The translations under genes and the position numbers were made by a program. A stretch of DNA of 32,534 bases from Actinomycetota bacterium (GTDB taxonomy: Bacteria; Actinomycetota; Acidimicrobiia; Acidimicrobiales; Poriferisodalaceae), in NCBI GenBank assembly GCA_014238065.1, contig JABABU010000002.1:1-32534 (forward strand). The letters run 5' to 3'. Under the pieces are notes generated by a model that was not told the origin of the DNA, made no database searches, and was given only the letters and a program-made list of their open reading frames with translations. The number at the start of each line of letters is the position of its first letter. Position 1 is the stretch's first letter. Below are positions 1-8,957 of this stretch, one piece after another.

Positions 1-174
1 AAGAGCCGCAGCGTCTGTTGCCACCGTGAGCTGGCGACGCTCCTGCCAGATGTCACCAGCGTCAATCACGATCGCGGCCGCACCGAAAATGACCGTCGAG
101 CAGACCGCGATGACCATCGCGGCAGCCCCCTCCTGATTTCGGTCCGGTCGACGGCGTCGTCGACATCGCTCCAT
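1..174 (-). CDS. TadE/G-like pilus-assembly protein, N-terminus only (runs off the left edge)
   Basis: Read on the minus strand, an open frame starting at ATG 172-174 continues in frame to base 1 (58 residues). It has an Arg-rich start, then QEGAAAM, a hydrophobic helix of about 18 residues (about 20-38), then IDAGDIWQERRQL and ATDAAAL. This order (basic tip, E-G-A-A-A, one helix, D-x-G, ERRQLQ-like, ADAAAL) is the hallmark N-terminus of Flp pilus-assembly TadE/TadG-like proteins, which are single-pass membrane proteins with an extracytoplasmic C-terminal part. An in-frame ATG at 217-219 would add 15 residues. I prefer 174 because it gives the usual short basic N-terminus, but no strong ribosome binding site settles it. 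The family call rests on the N-terminus only, and the C-terminal part is outside the window. Confidence 0.72.
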   Translation of the reverse strand, partial: MERCRRRRRPDRNQEGAAAMVIAVCSTVIFGAAAIVIDAGDIWQERRQLTVATDAAAL

Positions 175-205
175 GCTCCCGGTTGCGGGACGCGCTGGCT
201 GCTTT

Positions 206-373
206 CTACGACCGAACATGAGATGCCGGATGTCTTCGTACCGCCTCTTCGATGGAGTCGTCCTTCATGCATGCCGGGTCGAGGTTGGCGTTGTCTCGGG
301 CGATGAGTTCGTCGTGGGTGAGCTTCCAGTCAGGCAACTCGTCATCGATCAGCTTCAGTCGGCGTGCGTTCAT
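206..373 (-). CDS. possible small protein of 55 aa, function unknown
   Basis: From ATG 371-373 the minus strand encodes 55 residues (MNARRLKLIDDELPDWKLTH at the start), ending at TAG 206-208. The codons have mostly G or C in third position, as expected for a real gene here, and AGGG lies about six bases before the ATG. The frame stays open upstream to ATG 487, but third-position bias fades there. It sits 31 bases upstream of the Tad-like start on the same strand, so it could be the first gene of that operon, or the C-terminal remnant of a longer gene. No family is recognised: it is hydrophilic and acidic in the middle, with no membrane helix. Confidence 0.33.
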   Translation of the reverse strand: MNARRLKLIDDELPDWKLTHDELIARDNANLDPACMKDDSIEEAVRRHPASHVRS

Positions 374-871
374 GGGGTCCCTGTCGACCAGTAGGTACCC
401 CTTTCGAGTCCGCTTTCTAGAAACCCGAGATATTCCACAGCCTCGATGCCCCCAGATGAGTTCCTCACCATCGCCGCGAACCGACAAAGCCGCTGATGGA
501 AATAGTCACCATCGTCAGCACCGTGGAAGGACTGGCCTCCATCCGGGTGCGTACTCGCGTGCGTGGCAAGGGGTTGGCTACGGTAACTCGCCCTCCCAGT
601 GCACGATTACCGGCTCTGGCAGGTTTCGACTGTTCCATGCCTTTGGCGAACGCTCTCGACAGTCATGGCGCAGCGAGTCAGCTCGAGCCCCAAGGCTGTG
701 CCATATCGCGACTTCTCCACTCAGTTCGAGGTGGAGAAGCTCGAAGGGTTCGGGAACCAACAATCTTCCGTCAGCGAAGCGACCCTTGATTTGTGTCCGA
801 AGTCGCGCGCCGCGCCGCTGATCGCTGGTAGAGCTGTCTTGACCGGCCAGGGTCGGGACCAACTCGGAGTG
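374..871. other. about 500 bases without a supportable gene
   Basis: Several overlapping open frames exist on both strands (for example minus 578-898, 106 codons, and plus 496-789, 97 codons), but none has a recognisable domain, a clear ribosome binding site or consistent third-position bias. No tRNA-like or repeat structure was seen. The right end holds the leuA leader promoter. Confidence 0.5.
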
Positions 872-899
872 TTGACGTTTCACCGATTGCGAATACACT
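872..899 (+). promoter_or_regulatory. promoter of the leuA leader transcript
   Basis: TTGACG at 872-877 and TACACT at 894-899 are separated by 16 bases and resemble a housekeeping sigma -35/-10 pair (actinobacterial -10 pattern TANNNT). A start site seven bases after the -10 box would fall on or next to G907, the first base of the GTG of the leader peptide, implying a leaderless transcript. The start site is inferred, not measured. Confidence 0.62.
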
Positions 900-906
900 C
901 GACAAC

Positions 907-942
907 GTGAACAGCTTCAGCGAGCTTCTTCTTCTCATGTAG
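907..942 (+). CDS. leucine-rich leader peptide of leuA (11 aa)
   Basis: GTG 907 to TAG 940-942 encodes MNSFSELLLLM with four consecutive Leu codons (CTT CTT CTT CTC at 925-936). It sits directly ahead of two stem-loops and of leuA, the committed step of leucine synthesis. This is the classic arrangement of a leader peptide whose translation senses charged tRNA-Leu: ribosomes stalling on the Leu run would change folding of the RNA downstream. Leu-rich leaders ahead of leuA are known in Actinobacteria. There is no ribosome binding site, and the predicted transcription start coincides with the GTG, so translation is probably leaderless. Confidence 0.8.
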   Translation: MNSFSELLLLM

Positions 943-969
943 GTAGGTGCCCACATACCGGCACCTGCC
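942..969 (+). promoter_or_regulatory. first attenuator stem-loop (anti-antiterminator or pause hairpin)
   Basis: Bases 942-951 pair with 960-969 over 10 base pairs (one G-U) around an 8-base loop. The stem begins at the last base of the leader stop codon. A ribosome stalled on codons 925-936 would cover the 5' arm. The freed 3' arm (ACCTGCC, 963-969) could then pair imperfectly with GGGAGGT at 992-998 and compete with the terminator stem. That competition is inference. Confidence 0.6.
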
Positions 970-1010
970 GAACCTCCTGCGCCCCCGGGCCGGGAGGTTC
1001 TTTCGATTTT
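970..1010 (+). terminator. leuA attenuator terminator
   Basis: GAACCTCC at 970-977 pairs perfectly with GGAGGTTC at 993-1000, extended by a G-U and a G-C pair, and is followed by TTTCGATTTT at 1001-1010. This looks like an intrinsic terminator placed 28 bases after the leader stop and about 85 bases before leuA, so it should control read-through into leuA according to leader translation. Confidence 0.75.
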
Positions 1011-1031
1011 CGGGACGAAGTTCTCCAATGA

Positions 1032-2798
<1,767 letters not shown>

Positions 2799-2803
2799 CA
2801 GCA

Positions 2804-2831
2804 CTACTGCCCGGCTTCGGCCGGGCAGTAG
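2804..2831 (+). terminator. leuA terminator hairpin
   Basis: A perfect 12-bp stem (2804-2815 with 2820-2831) closes a UUCG tetraloop, starting six bases after the leuA stop. There is no T-run after it, as is common in high-GC actinobacteria. The next gene begins eight bases later. Confidence 0.8.
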
Positions 2832-2838
2832 TCTCGTC

Positions 2839-3498
2839 GTGGTGAACCAATGGGGTGAGTCGACCGTCAGTCGGCGCAGCGATCTGATGTTCTGGCTCCT
2901 TCCGATCGCCGTCGGGTTAGTCGGCGCCATCGGCGGATTTCTCTACTCCAACGCCCAGGACGACCGCTTCGAGCACCGCGTTGTGCTCATCAGCTCTCAC
3001 GATGGACGAGTCGGGGTCAGAGACAACCGCGACCTCGCCGTGGAAACAGCCGAAGTCGAAATCGCCAAGAACCTTCCAGAGGACGTCTCGGTCCGACTTG
3101 TCGCGAGGTTCAACTCAGCACTCGACATCTACGTGCAGGCGCCGACGAGCGGCCTTGCTCGAGCGGAAGCCGAACATCTTGCCGCTGTTGTCGTTGATGT
3201 TCGCACGACTGCTTCGCAAGCGAGGTTCGTAGATCGCATCGCGGCCGACGAGGCATCAATCATCGAACTCGAGTCTCGCGACGATCCTCCTCAGAGCGAA
3301 ATACAGCGGCTGGAGATGAGCATCCGCAACAACCTGGCCGCGATTGCCTCCGAGAACGCGCCGGTGAGCATCTCCCGATCCGTAGATGAAGGTCAGACGG
3401 CTCCCGAACGCAGAAAGACCACCGGACTCGCAGGTGCCGCCGCAGCGATGGTCACGCTAGTTCTGACGACGTTGGTACGCCGCCAGCCGGAACTGTGA
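2839..3498 (+). CDS. small Wzz-like polysaccharide chain-length / export accessory protein
   Basis: A 219-residue protein with two predicted membrane helices (about 17-38 and 194-212) flanking a hydrophilic, helix-rich extracytoplasmic part containing acidic stretches, and a basic tail (RRQPEL). This hairpin topology is that of Wzz/YveK-type co-polymerases, but sequence-level motifs are not diagnostic, so the family is a topology-and-context call. It is coupled to the downstream Wzy-like gene by a GTGA start/stop overlap. GTG 2839 directly follows the leuA hairpin without a ribosome binding site. ATG 2887, just before the first helix, is an alternative start. It may work with the Wzy-like protein to set chain length. 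Confidence 0.6.
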   Translation: MVNQWGESTVSRRSDLMFWLLPIAVGLVGAIGGFLYSNAQDDRFEHRVVLISSHDGRVGVRDNRDLAVETAEVEIAKNLPEDVSVRLVARFNSALDIYVQAPTSGLARAEAEHLAAVVVDVRTTASQARFVDRIAADEASIIELESRDDPPQSEIQRLEMSIRNNLAAIASENAPVSISRSVDEGQTAPERRKTTGLAGAAAAMVTLVLTTLVRRQPEL

Positions 3499-4673
3499 CC
3501 CTCACGGCCGAATCCGCTCCGAATCGGCAGACCGGTCGAGCGGCGCTGCTCCTCGCATTCCCCATCGCTCTGCTGGCGGTCGGCGACGTGAACGTCGACC
3601 GGTGGGGCTGGACGTCAGAGGGCATCGGACCGACATCGCGGTCGGTTGCGCTCTTCGTCATCTGGCTCGGAGCGCTCCTTGCAGCGATGTACCTGATCCG
3701 GAGCCGGTCGGCGGTGTCGGTACCTCTCGCCCACAAGCTGATGGGGCTCTTCTTGGTGTGGAGCCTGCTGTCTTCGGTCCTCGGGGAGACGCCGGAACGG
3801 TCGACCGCTGCATGGCTCGGATTCGCCAGCCTCGCCTTGTTCACCCTCTCTTTCGTCGAACACCACGGCCCATGGCCAGTGCTCACCGGGATCTTTCTCG
3901 CTTGCATCGCCCTCGCTGCTGCTTCCCTCATCGGTGATGCGCTCGGCGAAGAACTGCGCATCAACGGTCGGCTCGGCGGCTACACGTTCGAACCGAACCT
4001 CCTTGGCCAACTGTCCGGGCTCGGCCTGGTCGCTGGAGCGACGCTTGCCGTTAACCGCATCCTCAGACCCGAGTGGGTCTTGTGTTCTGTTCCATTTCTC
4101 GCGTTCGCGGCGATCGAGAGCGGCACGCGCACCACGCTGCCGGCGCTGGCGGTTGCTGCGCTTTTCCTCGTTCCACGAGACCGACGCCTTCGTGCTGCAG
4201 TCATCGGTGCTGCTGCCGCCTTCACTTTCGTTGTCTCCATCGGGGTCGACACCATCGCCGACACAGCGCAACGCACCGACACGGAAAACCTCGCAAGGCT
4301 CAGCGGGCGTGTCGAGGTCTGGGACTGGTCACTCGACCTGAGTAGTCAGAACCCCATCCTCGGCTACGGAATCGCCTCCGCCACGTTTCAACTCGAAGAT
4401 GCCCGGTCAACCGGACTTCTCAGCATCGAATCTGCCTCGTCCCACAATCTCGTACTTGAGCTCTGGCGAGAGGTGGGGATCGTCGGCATCGGCCTGTTCG
4501 CAGCAGTGGTGACTCTTGCCAGGCCGTGGTATGACGATCGAGTTCTCCCGATACTGGGTTTCCTCGCGGTTTCAGCTTTGACGATGCCGACGGCGGGGCT
4601 GCCAGGCATCGCCCTCATCACCTGGTTAGCGCTCGTTGCGAGACCTCAACCGACGTCGGCGCCGTACCCGTAG
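3495..4673 (+). CDS. O-antigen polymerase/ligase family (Wzy/WaaL-like) membrane protein
   Basis: A 392-residue protein with roughly ten hydrophobic helices and a larger extracytoplasmic loop in the C-terminal half containing SGRVEVWDWS and GYGIASATF, then SSHNLVLELWREVGIVG (about 314-330). The H-N-x-x-L-E-x-x-x-E-x-G motif is characteristic of the O-antigen ligase/Wzy family (Wzy_C), which joins or polymerises undecaprenyl-linked glycans on the outer face of the membrane. The GTG start overlaps the stop of the preceding gene (GTGA, 3495-3498). The last 28 bases overlap, tail to tail, the end of the minus-strand kinase gene. A second family member is encoded at 6358-7605, and which is polymerase and which ligase cannot be told from sequence. 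Confidence 0.82.
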   Translation: MTLTAESAPNRQTGRAALLLAFPIALLAVGDVNVDRWGWTSEGIGPTSRSVALFVIWLGALLAAMYLIRSRSAVSVPLAHKLMGLFLVWSLLSSVLGETPERSTAAWLGFASLALFTLSFVEHHGPWPVLTGIFLACIALAAASLIGDALGEELRINGRLGGYTFEPNLLGQLSGLGLVAGATLAVNRILRPEWVLCSVPFLAFAAIESGTRTTLPALAVAALFLVPRDRRLRAAVIGAAAAFTFVVSIGVDTIADTAQRTDTENLARLSGRVEVWDWSLDLSSQNPILGYGIASATFQLEDARSTGLLSIESASSHNLVLELWREVGIVGIGLFAAVVTLARPWYDDRVLPILGFLAVSALTMPTAGLPGIALITWLALVARPQPTSAPYP

Positions 4674-6241
4674 CCATACCCGTAGTACGACTCGTTCTTG
4701 TCGGCCGAGTGCGTGACCACAATGCCAGCGACGTTGACCTGATTCTGTTCCAGCTGCGTGATCGCCTTGTCAAGTTGGCTCTTCGTTGTCTTGCCGAGCC
4801 GAACCATGAGCACAGCGATATCGGCAGAACGAGCAAGGACCATTGCGTCGCTGACGGCTAGCACCGGAGGACAGTCAACGACAACGACATCCCAGTTCTG
4901 TGACAACTTTCCCAGCATTGCCTCGACAGCAGGAGTCGGGAGTTCATGCCGCGTGTCCCCAACAGACGCGTTACTGCTCACAAGAACGTCGAGCGGCGCA
5001 CCGCTGGTTGGAACCCTGTACCAACTGTGTGACGTCGGGTCGATCTCGCCCCCAAGCAACGCCGAGAACGCGTTGACACCGTCCGCCCCAAAAATCCGAC
5101 CAGCTGACGGATTGAGGAGATCCCCGTCGAGCAGTGCAACTGAGCGCTCGGCGCGAGCCACCGCAAGACTGAAGTTGGCTGCTGTAACGGTCTTACCCTC
5201 GTTCGGGTTCGCGCTTATAAACGCGATCGAAAGCGGAAGTCTCGCGTCTGTCGCCACCTCCACAGCAGTTCTCAGGTACCGAAAGGCCTCTGCCTCGCGT
5301 CTGGTGTTGCGTCGCCCGACAACGAGTGCTTCTGATCCCTTAGAATGTCGCGGCCGGAACTTAGGCACCGTCGCCAGAATCGGCACGTCGGGCCCCGCGA
5401 CCGACCGAACCTCGTCGAGCAACAGCAACCGACCTCGGAATCTTCCAAGCGCGATCGCGCTCACAAGCGTGATCAGGAATCCAACTGCGGCCCCCTGGAC
5501 AGCCGACGGCAGCGGCGACGAACGAACCTCGCGTGCGGTCGCCGAACCACTGATCACCGACAGCTGGCCAGATGCAGTGTTCGCGAGAAACTGCCTCTCT
5601 TGAATGGCGACGTCGTAGTCCGCGAGGCGATCAAGTGCCGAGGCTGTTCGAGACTCGAGTATTGAGATTTGGTCTTGAGCGAGGGTTCCGCGGCCCTCGG
5701 CAAGCTCCGCTGCTAACCGATCGATGGACGCGATCTGCTCGGCACGTTGTTGAGTTAGAGAATCAATCTCCGACGAGAGTGCGGTGGCGAAGTCAGCCTG
5801 TCGGGCCGTCGAGAACGCGGCTATGGCCACGTCAACTGCCAGCTCCGCCGTGGCACCAGACGTCGCCGAAGCATCGATCATGATGACCGGCGTGTCCTCG
5901 GTGTTTTCCGCAGAGAGTCCGAGCAGCTGGCCCGCGCTCGCTCCAAGGTCCGAATCGACCGTCGCCCGAAAATCTTCTGACCTGATTCTCAACAGCTGGG
6001 CCTCAATCTCGAGGAGCGCATCGCCTCTGGTTGAGCGGACGGCGATACCGGAGGCGGTTTTATCGGTCAATTCGACCGCGCCGGTGGACTCAAAGCTGGT
6101 TGAACCGTCTGACAAGAACCACGCTGCCACGGCAAAGACACACGCCACAGCCATAGCGAGTGGGAGTACGTCACGCACGGACCGAAGTGTTCGTCGTCCG
6201 ACGACGATCTCTTCTTGGAGAGTGGTGCTTCTGGCAGTCAT
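4646..6241 (-). CDS. Wzz-BY-kinase fusion: polysaccharide co-polymerase with tyrosine autokinase domain
   Basis: A 531-residue protein. The N-terminal part has helices at about 25-43 and 247-265 flanking an extracytoplasmic region with a probable coiled coil (about 150-215), typical of polysaccharide co-polymerases. The cytoplasmic C-terminal part is a bacterial tyrosine kinase: EAFRYLRT (318-325), Walker A SANPNEGKT (343-351), Walker A' LLDGDLLNP (370-378), Walker B VVVVDCPP (452-459) and a terminal tyrosine cluster (Y519, 520, 522, 524, 526). Such proteins control chain length and export through autophosphorylation cycles. No separate phosphatase gene is seen in the window. It lies 116 bases downstream of the second Wzy-like gene on the same strand. 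The Tyr tail is encoded in the part overlapping the convergent Wzy-like gene. Confidence 0.93.
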   Translation of the reverse strand: MTARSTTLQEEIVVGRRTLRSVRDVLPLAMAVACVFAVAAWFLSDGSTSFESTGAVELTDKTASGIAVRSTRGDALLEIEAQLLRIRSEDFRATVDSDLGASAGQLLGLSAENTEDTPVIMIDASATSGATAELAVDVAIAAFSTARQADFATALSSEIDSLTQQRAEQIASIDRLAAELAEGRGTLAQDQISILESRTASALDRLADYDVAIQERQFLANTASGQLSVISGSATAREVRSSPLPSAVQGAAVGFLITLVSAIALGRFRGRLLLLDEVRSVAGPDVPILATVPKFRPRHSKGSEALVVGRRNTRREAEAFRYLRTAVEVATDARLPLSIAFISANPNEGKTVTAANFSLAVARAERSVALLDGDLLNPSAGRIFGADGVNAFSALLGGEIDPTSHSWYRVPTSGAPLDVLVSSNASVGDTRHELPTPAVEAMLGKLSQNWDVVVVDCPPVLAVSDAMVLARSADIAVLMVRLGKTTKSQLDKAITQLEQNQVNVAGIVVTHSADKNESYYGYGYGYGADVG

Positions 6242-6357
6242 CGGCTAACCATGCTCCACCCACTCGCTGGCCGGTCACAGCTACTGAAGCATGCCATGGC
6301 GACGAGGCTACACAGACCGAATACGACTGGACGGCGCCGGCTGAGCAAGGGCAAGCC

Positions 6358-7605
6358 TCAAGAACTCCTCACAGCGGCATCGGGGTCTCCCGACACGTCG
6401 CCAGTGGTATCGGGCTGAAGCCGCGACTGCTCGGAGGACCGTCTCAGCGCAAGTGCTACCCCTATGAACACAAGCATCGGCCGGTTTCCGTTGACGTCTC
6501 CTGACACCATGGCATTGATGACCGTAGCAACCAACACTGCACAAGTCGTCACACCGACAATGGAGCGACGGCTCTCTGCGTACGCTGAGCGCAAACCAAT
6601 GACGATGAGCGCAAGCGTCACCAGTGTTGCGAACCAACCGGTCTCGAACAGAATCTCAAGCAACAAATTGTGCGGATAGTCCGCAGTGAAGTCGGCGTCA
6701 GCGGCGAATGAGCCGATGCCTCGCCCTAGAGCGGACGATCCGCTCTCGTTGAGAACGTGAGTCCACATCCTGAGTCGTTCCTCTTCTGATGTGCCGACCG
6801 TCGCGATCTGCGCGCCCTGTTGGGCGGTGAGAAAGGAGACCGCAACTACCGCTGACACGCTCATCGCTGTCAATACGGTGATAGCACGAAGCGAGAAGCG
6901 ACGGTCGAGCCTCCAGCCTCCAAGGAGCACGACCATGCAGCCCAACGACGCCGCGAGTAGCGGCCCCTGAGACAGGGTCAGCACTAGGGCCGCGCCACAG
7001 ATACCGACTCCGAACAAGGCAAACCGCCGGAACCTCGAACCGTAGAGAGCGACCGCCAAGAGCACGATCACGGCGAGTCCGACCAATCTGCCCACCGCGA
7101 TCGGGGCTGAACCTTCGTCCCCTAGTACCAGCCGGTTCGTGAACTCAGTCCGGTTCCCGGCGACGACGCTGATAGCTGCCACGGATGCGCCCAAGACCCC
7201 TACTGAAGCAAGCGCGTACGTAGCAGCGACCCGAGCGGTCACGAGCACCAGCGGCGCGACGGCTGCCAAGAGCGTGAGGGTGAAGAGGTTGAGGGCTTTC
7301 TCGGAAGCATACGGGGATGCCGCCGGGTTACTCAGGGCTGGAGCCATTGCCAAGAAGAAGAGGCCCACAATCCCATACTCGACTGGAACCGAGCGAACTC
7401 GAGATGCTCGGGCAATCACTGCGACGAGAACCACCGCTGCACTCAGCAGTGTTAGATCGACAGGAAGCGCCTGCACCCACCCCAGCGGCTTGAACGTCCC
7501 CGCGTGCGCGAAGAGCACGAGCATCGACATCTCGATCATGACCCGAATCCTGGGCCATTGAGCTGTCGCTCCGAAAGTCGCGGCCGCCGGAGATCGAGCT
7601 GACAT
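6358..7605 (-). CDS. second O-antigen polymerase/ligase family (Wzy/WaaL-like) membrane protein
   Basis: A 415-residue protein with about ten to twelve predicted helices and a C-terminal-half loop containing LGRGIGSF followed by DYPHNLLLEILFETGW. This is the P-H-N-x-x-L-E-x-x-x-E-x-G signature of the Wzy/WaaL family. ATG 7605 has AGGGG immediately upstream (very short spacing), and an internal Met at residue 23 is an alternative. It is followed on the same strand by the BY-kinase gene, and begins about 100 bases from the divergent glycosyltransferase gene, so the two probably share a bidirectional promoter region. Likely role: polymerising repeat units or attaching finished chains at the outer face of the membrane. 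Confidence 0.83.
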   Translation of the reverse strand: MSARSPAAATFGATAQWPRIRVMIEMSMLVLFAHAGTFKPLGWVQALPVDLTLLSAAVVLVAVIARASRVRSVPVEYGIVGLFFLAMAPALSNPAASPYASEKALNLFTLTLLAAVAPLVLVTARVAATYALASVGVLGASVAAISVVAGNRTEFTNRLVLGDEGSAPIAVGRLVGLAVIVLLAVALYGSRFRRFALFGVGICGAALVLTLSQGPLLAASLGCMVVLLGGWRLDRRFSLRAITVLTAMSVSAVVAVSFLTAQQGAQIATVGTSEEERLRMWTHVLNESGSSALGRGIGSFAADADFTADYPHNLLLEILFETGWFATLVTLALIVIGLRSAYAESRRSIVGVTTCAVLVATVINAMVSGDVNGNRPMLVFIGVALALRRSSEQSRLQPDTTGDVSGDPDAAVRSS

Positions 7606-7691
7606 ACCCCTGCGAGGTTACAACCAGAACTCTCTGGAGCATGGAGGCCATCGCTCGCCAAAAAACAGACACGGAGACTCATCGCAACGCC

Positions 7692-7697
7692 TAGATT
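7692..7697 (+). promoter_or_regulatory. -10 box for a leaderless glycosyltransferase transcript
   Basis: TAGATT lies six bases before GTG 7704, the spacing expected when transcription starts at the start codon. No good -35 hexamer is visible. The inverted repeat CCAGA/TCTGG at 7624-7637 lies in the same divergent region and could be an operator, but it is short. Confidence 0.42.
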
Positions 7698-7703
7698 GGT
7701 TTG

Positions 7704-8837
7704 GTGAGAGACAGATCCCCGATGGGAACACCCCTACCGTCGGCACGGCTGGAGAAGCCGACCTCTCGCCCTCTCAGAGTGGCAATCGTTTACTCTTTCG
7801 TGCCCCATTATCGCGCTGGAGTATTTGGGGCGATCGAGGACGACCCACGCGTGTCGGCGACATTCATCGCAGGTTCGGCTCCATCCGCCTCGCGGATGCC
7901 CGAAGCCACGAATGTCGATGTTCGGCCGTTGCGAAACTACTGGCTCCGTAGCCGCGTCCTCTGGCAGCGTGGCCTTGGTCGGGAACTGAGGCGCGAGGAT
8001 TGGGACGTCGTGATCTTCGAAGGAAACTGGATGTTCGCCTCAACCTGGGTTTGGGCCATCAAATCGCGATCAAGAGTTCTGTTCTGGACGCAAGGGTTTC
8101 GCGGCCCTGAGTCTCGAATTCGAACCGCCGTGCGGCGGTTCTTCTACCAGCAAGCTGACGCTCTGCTGCTGTACGGCGACCTCGGCCGTCAACTTGCCGA
8201 GCGCGCTGGCCTACCACCCCGGCTGCTCCATGTAGTCGGCAACAGCTTGCCGACTGCGTTCGACGACATCTCTGTTGCTAACGCTTCGCCTGAAAATCAC
8301 ATCCTTTGGATAGCTCGGTTGCTCCCTTCTAAGAATCCCGATCTGTTGCTCGATGCGGTCGAGATCCTCCTAGACGAGAGACCTGACCTCCGAGTGACGT
8401 TCGTCGGCGACGGAGAGTTGTTTCAACGAATCAAACGCAGAGGCAAGAGCATTCTGGGTGAGAATCTCACCATGGCCGGATCTGTGCACGATCCAAACGC
8501 GGTCGCGGACTATATGGCTCGTGCCACCGTCGTTGCGGTCCCCGACGAGGGAGGGCTCACGATGCCTCACGCCCTCGCACATGGCGTTCCGGTCGTCGCT
8601 AACAACGACCCGATCCGGAACAATCCCGAGTACGAAGTACTCTCGCCGGGCGGAAACAGCGTGACCTTCACACCTGGCGACGCCAACTCGTTCGCGAATG
8701 CCTTGAGATCAGTTCTGTCGGGCAGCGAGCCCGAGTGGAGCCGCTCGCGAATCGCCGACAAGGCCCGCGAGTACCTCGACCCGAAGAGGTCCGCCCGGAA
8801 GATCGTTGACGTGGCCGTAGCCGTTTCGGGGCCGTGA
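7704..8837 (+). CDS. glycosyltransferase, GT4 family
   Basis: 377 residues if started at GTG 7704; an ATG at 7722 is an alternative. The protein has a GT-B fold layout. The N-terminal domain begins with LRVAIVYSFVPHYRAGVF, the usual start for enzymes acting on lipid-linked acceptors at the membrane. The C-terminal nucleotide-sugar domain has ILWIARLLPSKNPDLLLDAV, VTFVGDGEL and PDEGGLTMPHALAHGVPVV. The usual second Glu of the E-x7-E motif is replaced by His, a variation seen in parts of the family. It stands alone on the plus strand between two minus-strand genes and is likely to add one sugar of the repeat unit. Donor and acceptor cannot be inferred from sequence. Confidence 0.86.
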   Translation: MRDRSPMGTPLPSARLEKPTSRPLRVAIVYSFVPHYRAGVFGAIEDDPRVSATFIAGSAPSASRMPEATNVDVRPLRNYWLRSRVLWQRGLGRELRREDWDVVIFEGNWMFASTWVWAIKSRSRVLFWTQGFRGPESRIRTAVRRFFYQQADALLLYGDLGRQLAERAGLPPRLLHVVGNSLPTAFDDISVANASPENHILWIARLLPSKNPDLLLDAVEILLDERPDLRVTFVGDGELFQRIKRRGKSILGENLTMAGSVHDPNAVADYMARATVVAVPDEGGLTMPHALAHGVPVVANNDPIRNNPEYEVLSPGGNSVTFTPGDANSFANALRSVLSGSEPEWSRSRIADKAREYLDPKRSARKIVDVAVAVSGP

Positions 8838-8957
8838 AAGGACCGGTCACATAAGGCTGCTGGTCCCGCGAGTTCCCGAATCCGGGCCCTTTCGTGGTGA
8901 TGTTCTCCGTGAAGATGCGCTCACCTGATTTGGCAATCCGGCTGGCGCTTCGCCTCC

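Noticed and set aside
578..898. 106-codon minus-strand frame next to the leuA leader
   Set aside because: No recognisable domain, mixed third-position bias and no ribosome binding site, so not reported as a gene.
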